Assembly: GCA_024275165.1 (NCBI GenBank)
Contig: JAJRZQ010000029.1
Coordinates: 1-64,000 of the forward strand
Direction: 5' to 3'
From: a bacterium
GTDB lineage: Bacteria > SAR324 > XYD2-FULL-50-16
DNA: 64,000 nt
The notes below the pieces were generated by a model. The model did no database searches, was not told the DNA's origin, and worked only from the letters and a program-made list of their open reading frames with translations. Every line of letters starts with the position of its first letter. Position 1 is the first letter of the stretch. The position numbers and the translations under genes are program-made. This document shows positions 26,897 through 36,518 of the stretch, in pieces.

Positions 26897-29617
26897 ATGA
26901 CGCATCCAAATCGTAGAGAGTTTCTCCGTAACAGCTTGGCGGCAAGCGCGGCCTTGGCCGTGGGAATGCAATTGCCGAAAGAGGCGCAAGCCGCGTGGAT
27001 GAAAGATCCGGAAGAATATAAAGGGATCACCTGGGATCGCTCCGCCTGCCGTTTTTGTGGAACCGGTTGCAGTATTTTGGTGGGAGTGAAAGACGATAAG
27101 ATTCGCGCGGTCAAGGGCGACCCCGAAAGTCCGGTCAACCGGGGGTTGCTTTGCGTGAAGGGCTACGCGAACGCTAAAATTCTCTATGGGGAAGATCGCC
27201 TGACCACTCCCCTGTTGCGGATGAAAAACGGTAAACACGCCAAAGACGGGGAGTTTGCCCCCGTGAGTTGGGATCAAGCCTTTAAGGTCATGGCAGAACA
27301 ATGCAAAAGGGCGTTGAGGCAAAAGGGCCCCAAGGGCATCGCTCTTTTCGGGAGCGGTCAATACACCATTGACGAGGGGTACGCCGCGGCCAAGCTGGTC
27401 AAGGCCGGGTTTCGCTCCAACAATATCGAGCCCAACGCGAGGCACTGTATGGCCAGCGCCGTGGTGGGGTTCTTTCAAACCTTTGGCATTGATGAGCCTT
27501 CTGGTTGCTATGATGACATCGAAGCGACCGACAATATGGTTTTATGGGGGGCCAACATGGCCGAGATGCACCCCATTTTATGGACTCGCGCTGTGCGCCG
27601 CAAGATGACGGCTCCAGACCGGGTGACCATCGTCAACCTTACCACCTATACCAATCGCTGTAGTGAACTGGCGGATTTGGAAATCATCTTCAAGCCCAAT
27701 ACGGATTTGGCGATTTTCAACTACCTCGCTCGTGAGGCCATTGCTCGGGGGGCGATGGACCAAGCCTTTGTGAAAAAGCATTGTGTTTTTTCCACCGGCC
27801 CGAGAGACATCGGTTTTGGTTTGGAGGCCTCCCATCCTAAAGAGCAAGAGATCGCCTTGAGCAAAGCAGAGGCGATTGCCTGGGGGCTCGGCCCAGAGGG
27901 GGAAGGCACCAAGGTGACCCAAAAACATCGAAATGGCGCCTTAAAACATTGGCTGATCGAATTTGCCGATTTTAAACAGGCTATAGAACCCTATACCCTT
28001 GATTTCGTCGCCCAAACCGCTAAGGGAGACGCGGGCGAAGACTTAGAAGGTTTTAAAAAGAAATTGGTGCGACTGGCCGATATTTACTGCAAAAAGAGCA
28101 GCCCTGTGGTGAGTTTTTGGACCATGGGGATGAACCAGCATGTGCGCGGCAGTTGGGTCAACGAACAGGCTTATATGCTGCATCTGCTCTTAGGGAAACA
28201 GGCAAAACCGGGTATGGGGGCCTTTTCCTTGACCGGGCAACCCTCGGCTTGCGGTACGGCGCGCGAGGTGGGAACCTTTGCCCACCGCCTTCCCGCCGAT
28301 ATGCTGGTTGCCAAGGCCCCCCACCGCGCCAAAGCGGAAGAAATTTGGGGACTCCCCGCCGGCACCCTCAATCCTAAGCCGGGCGACCACGCGATTAAAA
28401 TGATGCGGAAATTGGAACAAGGAGAGATCAAATTCTTTTGGTCTCAGGTTTCCAACCCCTTTCAAGACTTCCCCAATGCCAATCGCTGGTTCAAGGCAGC
28501 GCAAGAGCCCGATAATTTCATTGTGGTTTCCGACTGCTACCCCACCATTAGCGCCAAGATGGCAGATTTGATTTTGCCGAGCGCGATGATTTTTGAGAAA
28601 TGGGGCGCTTACGGTAACGCGGAACGGCGAACCCAGCATTGGCGGCAGATGGTTGCTCCGCCAGGCGAAGCCAAGGGGGATACTTGGCAGTTTTTGGAAT
28701 TTGCCAAGCACTTTACCATTGCCGAGGTTTGGGGGGCGCGGGGCAAGCTGCCCGATGTGATTCAAGCGGCGCGGGGCAAAGGGATCAAGGGGAGCGACAG
28801 CCTCTATGAAGTGTTGTTTGGGCGCTTAAGAGCCAGCCACCCTTGGAGCAAAGATCATCCGCTCGCGGAGGGCCGAAAAAACGATATTGCCGAGGAGTTT
28901 GGTTTTTTTGTTCATAAAGCCTTGTGGGAGGAATACCGCCTTTTTGGTCAGGGTCACGGTCACGATTTGGCCCCCTTTGACGCGTATTTTAAGGTTCCCG
29001 GCCTGCGCTGGCCCGTGGTGAAGGGCCGGGAAACAGCCTGGCGTTACTTAGAGGGCTCTGACCCTTATGTTGCCCCGGGAGAAGGCTTCAACTTCTACGG
29101 CCCGGCCTTAAAGGCCTTGCCCAAAGGGGATTTGCAGGGGCCAAGCGGGGCAGATAAGGTGAAGCTCTTTGGCTCCAAAGATGCCCAAGGTCACCTCCGT
29201 GGCGGCAAGGCGAAAATCTTTTTTCGCCCCTATCAAGAGCCCCCTGAGGCACCGGATCAAGAATACGACCTCTGGCTGTCCACGGGCCGAGTGATCGAGC
29301 ATTGGCACTCGGGCACCATGACGAGGCGCGTCCCCGAGCTGCATCTCGCCATGCCCAACGCCCTGATTTATATGCATCCCGCTGACGCGAAAAAGCGGGG
29401 GTTAAAGCAAGGCGATGTGGCGAAGATGACCTCTAGAAGGGGCGAGGTCTTAGCCCGTATCGAAACCCAAGAGCGCAATCATATGCCCCGGGGCATGATT
29501 TTCGTTCCCTGGTTTGACGAACAGGTATTGATCAACAAGCTCACTTTAGATCAAACCTGTCCTCTATCCAAGCAGACCGATTATAAAAAATGCGCCGTCA
29601 AGGTCGCCAAAGCTTAG
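26897..29617 (+). CDS. napA: Periplasmic nitrate reductase, catalytic subunit
   Basis: A 906-residue molybdopterin enzyme exported by Tat that reduces nitrate to nitrite in the periplasm. The twin-arginine signal is [19 protein letters not shown]. Cys51, Cys54, Cys58 and Cys86 (CRFCGTGC...GLLC) bind the 4Fe-4S cluster. [13 protein letters not shown] contains the Mo-ligand Cys. [13 protein letters not shown] and the C-terminal motif [14 protein letters not shown] are NapA-specific. It is longer than E. coli NapA (828 residues); inserted segments lie in the C-terminal third. GGGAGG precedes ATG 26897. It is coupled with napD and napB. Confidence 0.96.
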   Translation: MTHPNRREFLRNSLAASAALAVGMQLPKEAQAAWMKDPEEYKGITWDRSACRFCGTGCSILVGVKDDKIRAVKGDPESPVNRGLLCVKGYANAKILYGEDRLTTPLLRMKNGKHAKDGEFAPVSWDQAFKVMAEQCKRALRQKGPKGIALFGSGQYTIDEGYAAAKLVKAGFRSNNIEPNARHCMASAVVGFFQTFGIDEPSGCYDDIEATDNMVLWGANMAEMHPILWTRAVRRKMTAPDRVTIVNLTTYTNRCSELADLEIIFKPNTDLAIFNYLAREAIARGAMDQAFVKKHCVFSTGPRDIGFGLEASHPKEQEIALSKAEAIAWGLGPEGEGTKVTQKHRNGALKHWLIEFADFKQAIEPYTLDFVAQTAKGDAGEDLEGFKKKLVRLADIYCKKSSPVVSFWTMGMNQHVRGSWVNEQAYMLHLLLGKQAKPGMGAFSLTGQPSACGTAREVGTFAHRLPADMLVAKAPHRAKAEEIWGLPAGTLNPKPGDHAIKMMRKLEQGEIKFFWSQVSNPFQDFPNANRWFKAAQEPDNFIVVSDCYPTISAKMADLILPSAMIFEKWGAYGNAERRTQHWRQMVAPPGEAKGDTWQFLEFAKHFTIAEVWGARGKLPDVIQAARGKGIKGSDSLYEVLFGRLRASHPWSKDHPLAEGRKNDIAEEFGFFVHKALWEEYRLFGQGHGHDLAPFDAYFKVPGLRWPVVKGRETAWRYLEGSDPYVAPGEGFNFYGPALKALPKGDLQGPSGADKVKLFGSKDAQGHLRGGKAKIFFRPYQEPPEAPDQEYDLWLSTGRVIEHWHSGTMTRRVPELHLAMPNALIYMHPADAKKRGLKQGDVAKMTSRRGEVLARIETQERNHMPRGMIFVPWFDEQVLINKLTLDQTCPLSKQTDYKKCAVKVAKA

Positions 29618-29625
29618 GAGGGAAG

Positions 29626-30117
29626 ATGAAATACTTAAGGTGGATGTTGCTGGCGGTTCTTTTGTTTCTCGCCGCTTGCGAGTCAGAGCAAAGAGCAGGT
29701 AAGCAAATTTGTGACCAGACCCTTTCTTTGCGTAAGGATTGTGTTTTTAAGCAGGCTCAGCCCCTGCCCATGGCGCTTTACTCGCAAAAATCTCCCGGTG
29801 AATCGACTAAGCTTAACCGGGCTTATGCTACCGCGCCGCCCTTGATCCCCCACAGTATTGAAGGGGTCGAGGTCAACGCCTCAATGAACGGCTGTCTCTT
29901 GTGCCATAGTGGGGAGATGCCCGATGTCCCCGCTATTCCGGCGAGTCATCGGCAGATTGCGGTGATAGGGATTTCTCAGGCGCAAAAGCCCCTGGTAACC
30001 CAAGTGAAGGGCTTTAAGGCCGCCCCGAGTGGAGTGGATCAAGGTCGTTATGTCTGCCTTACCTGCCATGTTCCTCAGGCAGGTAACTTAAAACCCCTGG
30101 TGGCCAACCAGTTTTAA
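29626..30117 (+). CDS. napB: NapB diheme cytochrome c, predicted lipoprotein
   Basis: 163 residues. The N-terminus MKYLRWMLLAVLLFLAAC ends in a lipobox with Cys19, so the protein is probably a lipoprotein. Ordinary NapB is soluble in the periplasm. Two heme sites, CLLCH and CLTCH, plus His in PPLIPHSI and PASHRQ as likely axial ligands, match NapB. It passes electrons to NapA. TAGGAGG precedes ATG 29626, and a longer frame from 29590 overlaps napA and is not needed. No napC, napG, napH or napF follows, so the quinol-oxidising partner is encoded elsewhere. Confidence 0.9.
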   Translation: MKYLRWMLLAVLLFLAACESEQRAGKQICDQTLSLRKDCVFKQAQPLPMALYSQKSPGESTKLNRAYATAPPLIPHSIEGVEVNASMNGCLLCHSGEMPDVPAIPASHRQIAVIGISQAQKPLVTQVKGFKAAPSGVDQGRYVCLTCHVPQAGNLKPLVANQF

Positions 30118-30122
30118 TCCCT

Positions 30123-30159
30123 AAGAGGCTTATTGCGCCTCTTCAGGGGCACTTTTTTT
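30123..30159 (+). terminator. Possible terminator after napB
   Basis: AAGAGGC pairs with GCCTCTT (about 30123-30142), and eight T residues follow after a gap of about 10 nt (30152-30159). The separation from the T-run weakens the call. mgtC begins 10 nt beyond it. Confidence 0.45.
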
Positions 30160-30169
30160 TGCTGCGACC

Positions 30170-30868
30170 ATGCTTATCAGTCATCAAGATATCCTAATCC
30201 GCCTTTGCGTAGCCTCCATTTTGGGCGGCATCGTTGGGATCGAACGCAATATACATGGTCGCCCCGCAGGTTTGCGGACCCATCTCTTAGTGAGCCTCGG
30301 TTCTTCGACCTTTATGGTTTTAAGTGTGCTGATCCCCCATCTGTATCCGCTCTCCGGGACGAGAGGCGTTTTTTTTTCCGACCCGGCGCGTATTGCGGCC
30401 CAGATCGTGACCGGGATCGGGTTTTTAGGCGCCGGGGTGATTATTAAAGACGGATTGAATATCCGTGGTCTGACCACTGCCGCCTGCTTATGGGCAACGG
30501 CCGGCATCGGTATGGCCGCCGGGGCGGGGCTGTTTTTTGTCGCTATAGTGGCGACCCTGATCGCTTTGATTGGGTTGGTTTTTTTTCCTTGGGTGGAAAA
30601 ATTATACAAGAAAGACTATTATTATATGCTGACGATTGTTTTTTCCAACCGCCTTCCCTTAGAAGAACTGTTATGTTTTATCCAGGCTCCCGAGTTCCCC
30701 TATCGCAATTTTGAGTATGAAAGGAACTTTGAAACCCAGCAGACCGAAGTGCAAATCAGCCTAAGCATAAAGCATAAAGAAGAGGCCCCTCAAGTGATGG
30801 ATGATTTAGTGAAACGAATCGAGCAAAAGGGGCTGCCCCTCATTTCCCTCAAATGGTTTGCCCCTTAG
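30170..30868 (+). CDS. MgtC/SapB family membrane protein
   Basis: A 232-residue inner-membrane protein. The N-terminal 140 residues carry the MgtC signature (LGGIVGIERNIHGRPAGLRTHLLVSLGS, GIGFLGAGVIIKDGLNIRGLTTAACLWATAGIGMAAG) with about five hydrophobic segments. The C-terminal soluble part (about 150-232) has an ACT-like pattern. MgtC proteins are involved in magnesium limitation and virulence in pathogens, through effects on ATP synthase or phosphate uptake. In environmental bacteria the role is unclear. No Mg riboswitch is visible upstream. Confidence 0.9.
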   Translation: MLISHQDILIRLCVASILGGIVGIERNIHGRPAGLRTHLLVSLGSSTFMVLSVLIPHLYPLSGTRGVFFSDPARIAAQIVTGIGFLGAGVIIKDGLNIRGLTTAACLWATAGIGMAAGAGLFFVAIVATLIALIGLVFFPWVEKLYKKDYYYMLTIVFSNRLPLEELLCFIQAPEFPYRNFEYERNFETQQTEVQISLSIKHKEEAPQVMDDLVKRIEQKGLPLISLKWFAP

Positions 30869-30991
30869 TTGGTCGTAATCAATATTACCATTGAAAAAAA
30901 ACCTTTCAAAGTCTTGGCCAATTCTCAGGTTTTGACTATCATAAATATTAAGATGACTTCTTTTTTGCGACGCCCCTAACCGGATTCCTCC

Positions 30992-33568
30992 ATGAAATTT
31001 AAAGATCTGAGCCTAATGGCTAAACTGATGCTGATCAATGGCGTTACTTCTTTTATTTTAATTACGACTTTATCTATAATTGGTTACTTTGACAGTAAAT
31101 CCGTGGCGGAAAAATCGGTATTTATTCGTTTGGATAATCTTAGCGAAGCAAAGGCGGAAGAGATCGCGAGACTGTTCACCTCCATGCAAAACGATTTGAA
31201 GTTTTTAAGCACCAACCCCACGGTTGTAGATCACATCGAAAAGCTGATTGAGGCCTATGATCATTTTGCTCCCTCTACCCCAGGGCAAAAGCGACAGGTG
31301 CTGCAAAGTCTGCGAGACGAGTTTTTGCCTCAGTACCAAAAAGTCAACCCCGGTCAAGGCAAAGCGAGGGATTTTTTGCCCATCAAAGGCAATTCTCAGG
31401 CCTTACAATTGGCATATATCGTCAACAATCCCAATAAATTAGGGGAAAAGCAAAAATTGAGCCGCGCTGGCTCAAGCCCTTATGATCAACTTCATGCCAA
31501 ATTACATCCCTGGTTGAATGATTTTCTGCAAGCCTACGGTTATTATGATCTTTTTCTCATTGATGTAAAAAACCTAGATATTGTTTACAGTGTGTTTAAA
31601 GAGCGGGACTTTGCCACGAGTTTAAAAAAAGGGCCATTTAAAAACAGTAATCTAGCTAAGCTTGTGCAACAGGTTGCTGCTACCGGTGAAGCAGGGCGCG
31701 CTGATTTTGCTTCCTATAAACCAAGTTATGGGTTTCCCGCCGCTTTTTTAGCGGCCCCGATTAAAAGTCAGGGCCGTATTGTAGCCATTGTCGCCTTGCA
31801 GATTTCTACGGATCGCTTAAATAAAGTGATGATTGGGGATAAGGATTGGAAAGGCCACGGTTACGGGGATACGGGCGAGGTTTTTTTAGTGGGGAAAGAT
31901 CAACTCATGCGCAGCGAGTCGCGTGAATTTATCGAAAACCAAGCCGCTTTTTTCCAAGCCGCCGGCTCTGAGGTGAGCCGGGAAATCCTTTCTAAAATGA
32001 AGCATCTCCATACCACCATTGGGCTTTTTCAAATCGATTCTTCGGCGATTCGCAAGGCTTTAGCAGGCAAAGAACAGCATGAAATCAGCACTGATTTTAG
32101 AGGGATTGAGGTTTTAACCAGTTATCGACCGGTTTCAGTTCCTGGCTTGGATTGGGCTGTTGTCGCCAAGCAGGATAAAAAAGAGGCCTTTGTGTCGGTA
32201 ATCGAGATGGAAAAGAAATTTATTTTCATTGGGTTGTTGATTTTTGCGGTGAGCATGCTGGTCATCTACTTTATCGCTAAAAAACTAGCGGCACCCTTGT
32301 TGCTTTTAACTCGTAAAATTATAGAAATCTCCGATACGAAAGACTTAACCCTGACTTTAGAGTTGGACCAAAAAGACGAAATCGGACAGACGATTCTTAG
32401 TTTCAACAAATTTTTGCACAGCTTGCGCGATATTTTATCGAACATTCGCAATGATGCCTTGCAACTGCTGGATTCTTCCCACAGCCTTGCAGGTACCGCG
32501 GCGACGATGAGCAACAACGCAGAAGAGATTCAAACGCAAAGCGGGATTATCGCCTCTGCCTCGGAAGAATTAACCGTGAATATGAACACGGTTGCCTCGG
32601 CGACCGAAGAAACCAGCTCCAATTTCAGCCATATTGATGGCGCCATTGGGGAGCTTTCCTCAAATATTGACGCCATTGCCTCGGCGACCAATGAAGCTTC
32701 GACCAACATGCAAGGCATGGAAGACAACTTAAACCGGATTGCCTCTGAAACCCAAGACGCGGCCTCTTCCATTACCGACTTGAGCCAAGTGTTGGCCACC
32801 GTAAATCAAAAATCGAAACAGGCCTTGGAGATTTCCAGTAAAGCCAGTACAGAAAGTGAAGAGACCCAAGCCATTTTGGAACAGCTCAATGAAATGGCCG
32901 AGCAAATCGGGGGTATTGTGCGCTTGATCGGGAATATCGCCAGCCAAACAAGCATGCTTGCCTTGAACGCCACCATTGAGGCAACCAATGCGGGGGCCGC
33001 GGGCAAAGGGTTTTCTGTGGTTGCGGAAGAGGTCAAGGGTTTGAGCAAAAAAACTTCAGAAGCAAACGATGAAATCAGAAAAAATATCGAATCCATTCAA
33101 AAACAAATTACCATCAGCCGTGGTAAGATTCAAACCGTGGTATCGGTGATCAATCAAGTTGGTTTGGCCAATCAGGAAATCGCCGAGCAGATGACCATCC
33201 AATCGGCGAAGGCAAAAGAAACCTCGAATTCCATGGAATCGATCAATAAAGCGACCCAACTCTCGGTAGCCAATACCAAAGAAGCCGTGCAGGGGATCAA
33301 CGAAACCAGTAAATCGGTCTCTGAAATTGCTTCTCATACCCGTGAATCGGCTCGCAACATCTCAGAAGGGGTTAAGGGAGTCGAAGAAATTGCCCGCAGC
33401 TCAGATGAAGCGGCAATCGGGTTGAGCGAGGTCAACCAAAGCTTACAAAAAAACAGTACCGCCATTCATGAGGTGGACCAACAAGCCCATCAAGTGGCCG
33501 AAAGCGCCAAAACCTTAAGTCAAATTGCGGAAGACATGGGAAAAGTTTTGAGTACGCTTCAATTTTAA
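30992..33568 (+). CDS. Methyl-accepting chemotaxis protein with large periplasmic sensor
   Basis: 858 residues. TM1 (about 10-35) and TM2 (about 408-428) flank a roughly 370-residue periplasmic region of dCache type (DLFLIDVKNLDIVYSVFKERDF; GDTGEVFLVGKDQLMRSESREF; SYRPVSVPGLDWAVVAK). HAMP and a long MCP signalling domain follow. The tip is IASQTSMLALNATIEATNAGAAGKGFSVVAEEVKGLSKKT. It differs from the classic [17 protein letters not shown] sequence by Ser-Met and Thr for Ala and by the TNAGA change, but keeps the heptad pattern. No che genes are near. It is followed after 6 nt by the GGDEF-EAL gene, suggesting cotranscription. Confidence 0.92.
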   Translation: MKFKDLSLMAKLMLINGVTSFILITTLSIIGYFDSKSVAEKSVFIRLDNLSEAKAEEIARLFTSMQNDLKFLSTNPTVVDHIEKLIEAYDHFAPSTPGQKRQVLQSLRDEFLPQYQKVNPGQGKARDFLPIKGNSQALQLAYIVNNPNKLGEKQKLSRAGSSPYDQLHAKLHPWLNDFLQAYGYYDLFLIDVKNLDIVYSVFKERDFATSLKKGPFKNSNLAKLVQQVAATGEAGRADFASYKPSYGFPAAFLAAPIKSQGRIVAIVALQISTDRLNKVMIGDKDWKGHGYGDTGEVFLVGKDQLMRSESREFIENQAAFFQAAGSEVSREILSKMKHLHTTIGLFQIDSSAIRKALAGKEQHEISTDFRGIEVLTSYRPVSVPGLDWAVVAKQDKKEAFVSVIEMEKKFIFIGLLIFAVSMLVIYFIAKKLAAPLLLLTRKIIEISDTKDLTLTLELDQKDEIGQTILSFNKFLHSLRDILSNIRNDALQLLDSSHSLAGTAATMSNNAEEIQTQSGIIASASEELTVNMNTVASATEETSSNFSHIDGAIGELSSNIDAIASATNEASTNMQGMEDNLNRIASETQDAASSITDLSQVLATVNQKSKQALEISSKASTESEETQAILEQLNEMAEQIGGIVRLIGNIASQTSMLALNATIEATNAGAAGKGFSVVAEEVKGLSKKTSEANDEIRKNIESIQKQITISRGKIQTVVSVINQVGLANQEIAEQMTIQSAKAKETSNSMESINKATQLSVANTKEAVQGINETSKSVSEIASHTRESARNISEGVKGVEEIARSSDEAAIGLSEVNQSLQKNSTAIHEVDQQAHQVAESAKTLSQIAEDMGKVLSTLQF

Positions 33569-33574
33569 CCTTGG

Positions 33575-36301
33575 ATGAATAGAGCGCGGCAAGGCTTCAA
33601 CAGGCGAGCCCTGGGTTTGGTTGGGATCATGGTCTTGGTGACCTTGATCACCAATTTTATAGCGATTTATATTCATTTTAACGCGGTGCTGGAGGGGCAG
33701 CAGACCCGTTTGCGCGAATGGGCGCAAATGCAAGCTTATCTACTGGAAGCCCGGATTGGGCTCCAGCAGGCCAACCGTAAATTATCTCCTTTTTTGTTCA
33801 GCTTTGCCCAGGCCCAGGAATCCCTTGCCTCGGTTTCAGGCCACGGTAAATCCCCTACCTTGATTCTAGCCCAAAAAGAGGGTGATTCGATTCGTTATCT
33901 CGTAATCAGCCCATCCCCTGCAAAAGCAGAGACTCGCTCCCTCCCCTGGCAGAGTGAGTTTGCTCTTCCTTTGCGCTTGGCCCTGCAAGCAAAGAGCGGA
34001 GTCGTGCGGTCGATCAATGTAAAGCGTCAGTCTGTTCTGGCCGCTTATGAACCCATTCAGGCGCTTGAGGTCGGACTGGTGGCGCAAATTGAGCTGCGAG
34101 AGATATACCGCCCCTTGATCGGCTATGCTTTGAAGCTGATCGCGGTCAGTTTGTTTTTTATTTTACTCGGTGCCCGTTTTTGTTTTGTTTGGTTTAATCC
34201 TGTACTCCATGCCCTTGCCCAAGAGGTGAAAGATAGCAAAGACAAGGAAGAAACCTCGATATTTCAAGAGAAAAAACTTTCTCGCGTCTTGACCTTGGCC
34301 AACATGGGCAGTTGGGAGTGGAGGCGGGAAGATTCCTTTTTCAGTTTTTCCAAAGAGTTGCAAGAACTTTTAGGGTTAACGGTGCAAGAGCGACAATCTC
34401 CCTATGAAGCTTTTTTGGCTTGCATTCATCCAGAAGATCGCGATCAATTTCAGTTTGCCTTAGACCAAGCGATGAGTAATGGGATGAATTTTTCTCTCGA
34501 TCATCGAGTGGTGACCGCTTTTGGGAAAGCTTTATATGTTCATTCAACGGGGGAAGTGGTTTGGGACGCAGAGGGGGTGCCGAGTAAAATGCTCGGGATC
34601 ATGCAAGATATTACCGAATCCAAATCCGCGACCCAGCGCATTCAACTTTTGGCCACGGTTTTTGAAAACGCCCAGGAGGGGGTGGTAATCACGGACCATC
34701 AAAACCACATTATCGAGGTGAACCCAAGTTTTGAAAAGATCACCGGTTTTACCTTTGCCGAAGTCAAAGGGCACAATCCCAAACGGTTGAGTTCGGGGCG
34801 TCATAAAAAACCCTTTTACCAAGCCATGTGGGCTAGCATTCAAGAAACCTCGACTTGGTCTGGTGAAGTTTGGGATCGGAAAAAGTCGGGGGATATTTAC
34901 CCTAAACATTTGAATATTACGGCCTTTAAAAATGAAATCTCAGGCAAAACCAATTATCTTGGGGTTTTTTCTGATATTTCACAACAAAAAGAAAACGAAG
35001 CCAAATTGGCCCAGATGGCTTATTATGACCCCTTGACCAACCTGCCCAATCGGAGCTTTTTCATTGCCGACATGATTCGGGAACTGCAATTAGCAGAACG
35101 AGCCCAAATCAGTTTGGCCGTACTCTTTTTAGATCTGGACCGGTTTAAGCATGTCAATGATTCCTTTGGGCATCAAGTGGGGGATCAATTATTGATTCAA
35201 GTAGCTGCAAGATTAAAAGAAGCCTTACGGGAGTCAGACCTGATCGCTCGATTAGGCGGTGATGAGTTCGTGGTTTGCTTGAGGAATATCGAAGACCCGG
35301 CTGACGCGGGTCAAGTGGCCCAAAATATCTTACAGGCCCTACACCGCTCTTTTAATTTAGAGGGGCATTTAGTGTATATCAATACCAGCATTGGGATCAG
35401 TCTTTACCCCCAAGATGGCTCTGAACCCGGTGTGTTGATTAAGAATGCCGATTCGGCCATGTATCTCTCGAAGGAAAAAGGGAAGGGGATTTTCAGCTTT
35501 TTTACCCAAGCCTTAAACGAAAAGGCCCAAAAGCGAATTTTTCTCGATTCCAGCCTCCATCAAGCTTTAGAGCAGGATCAGTTTTTTTTGCAATATCAAC
35601 CGCAGGTTGAAATCGCCACAGGTCAGATTGTCGGGTTAGAGGCTCTGATTCGTTGGCGGCATCCCACCCGTGGGTTGATCTCTCCCGTTGATTTTATTGC
35701 TCTTGCTGAAGAAACGGGGCTCATTGTCCCCATTGGGGATTGGGTATTGCAAGAGGCTTGCGCCAAGACTAAACAATGGCAAGACGCGGGTTTAAAGCCG
35801 GGAGTGATTTCGGTCAATGTTAGTCAAAAGCAATTTGCTCGGGGGGATATCTTACAGAGCGTTACTCGTACCTTAAAGCAAACGGGGCTTGATCCGAAGC
35901 AATTGAAATTGGAACTGACCGAGAGCCTTTTCATCAAGGGTACGAACCATGCTATTGAAATTCTGCATCATATTCGCGACTTAGGGGTGGGTTTGAGTAT
36001 TGATGATTTTGGTACCGGTTTTTCCAGCCTTAGTTATTTGAAAAATATCCCCCTAACGGATTTAAAGGTAGATCAATCCTTTGTTAAAGGGCTTTTGCAA
36101 GATTCCCGCATCGCTGAGGCAATTATCTCCTTGGCGAAAAGTTTGCACCTTTCGATTATCGCTGAAGGGGCGGAGGAAAAGGCGCAGGTCGATTTTTTAA
36201 ATCAATTGGGCTGTCAAAGAATTCAAGGTTATTATTATTCCAAACCCCTGGAAGAAAAAGACCTGCTTCCCCTGCTGCGCCAAGGGAAAATTATGGTTTA
36301 G
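33575..36301 (+). CDS. PAS-PAS-GGDEF-EAL c-di-GMP enzyme
   Basis: 908 residues, membrane-anchored. TM1 (about 14-33) and TM2 (about 188-210) enclose a periplasmic domain. Two PAS domains (about 235-350 and 355-475) lead to a GGDEF domain with intact RLGGDEFVVCL and an I-site RESD five residues upstream, and then an EAL domain with EALIRW, NVSQKQF, LELTES, DDFGTGFSSL and LKVDQSFV. All catalytic motifs look complete, so both c-di-GMP synthesis and hydrolysis are possible. It follows the chemoreceptor by 6 nt. Sensing in the periplasm is inferred from the topology. Confidence 0.95.
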   Translation: MNRARQGFNRRALGLVGIMVLVTLITNFIAIYIHFNAVLEGQQTRLREWAQMQAYLLEARIGLQQANRKLSPFLFSFAQAQESLASVSGHGKSPTLILAQKEGDSIRYLVISPSPAKAETRSLPWQSEFALPLRLALQAKSGVVRSINVKRQSVLAAYEPIQALEVGLVAQIELREIYRPLIGYALKLIAVSLFFILLGARFCFVWFNPVLHALAQEVKDSKDKEETSIFQEKKLSRVLTLANMGSWEWRREDSFFSFSKELQELLGLTVQERQSPYEAFLACIHPEDRDQFQFALDQAMSNGMNFSLDHRVVTAFGKALYVHSTGEVVWDAEGVPSKMLGIMQDITESKSATQRIQLLATVFENAQEGVVITDHQNHIIEVNPSFEKITGFTFAEVKGHNPKRLSSGRHKKPFYQAMWASIQETSTWSGEVWDRKKSGDIYPKHLNITAFKNEISGKTNYLGVFSDISQQKENEAKLAQMAYYDPLTNLPNRSFFIADMIRELQLAERAQISLAVLFLDLDRFKHVNDSFGHQVGDQLLIQVAARLKEALRESDLIARLGGDEFVVCLRNIEDPADAGQVAQNILQALHRSFNLEGHLVYINTSIGISLYPQDGSEPGVLIKNADSAMYLSKEKGKGIFSFFTQALNEKAQKRIFLDSSLHQALEQDQFFLQYQPQVEIATGQIVGLEALIRWRHPTRGLISPVDFIALAEETGLIVPIGDWVLQEACAKTKQWQDAGLKPGVISVNVSQKQFARGDILQSVTRTLKQTGLDPKQLKLELTESLFIKGTNHAIEILHHIRDLGVGLSIDDFGTGFSSLSYLKNIPLTDLKVDQSFVKGLLQDSRIAEAIISLAKSLHLSIIAEGAEEKAQVDFLNQLGCQRIQGYYYSKPLEEKDLLPLLRQGKIMV

Positions 36302-36307
36302 GGACCC

Positions 36308-36513
36308 CTCTGAAAAACTCCTTGCCTACCGCTTGCTCAAGCGGTAGGTTCGTGCCCTTCGGGCTGAGGATAGCCCTTGGGGCGCGTCGAGTTTTTCGGT
36401 CTTTTCGGTGGGGAATAAAATCCATAACCTCAACGCGAATCAATAAGTTAAACTTTTTGTTTTGGCAAGGCGTCCCTGCCTTGCTGGGAAACTCCGCGTT
36501 TTTCAGAGTTTCC
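36308..36513. repeat. Nested inverted repeats between convergent genes
   Basis: The outer arms are CTCTGAAAAAC (36308-36318) and GTTTTTCAGAG (36498-36508), a perfect 11-bp inverted repeat 201 bp across. Inside are CCTACCGCTTG/CAAGCGGTAGG with a 2-nt centre (36325-36348), a small GCCC/GGGC hairpin, and GCAAGGC/GCCTTGC (about 36463-36484). At the right end GGAAACTC/GAGTTTCC (36487-36513) encloses the outer arm. The region lies between the 3' ends of two convergent genes. It may act as a bidirectional terminator, or be a small non-autonomous element. Confidence 0.7.
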
Positions 36514-36518
36514 TTAGA

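Noticed and set aside
29590-29625. Twelve-codon N-terminal extension of napB
   Set aside because: It lies inside the end of napA, and ATG 29626 has a perfect ribosome-binding site and a signal sequence.
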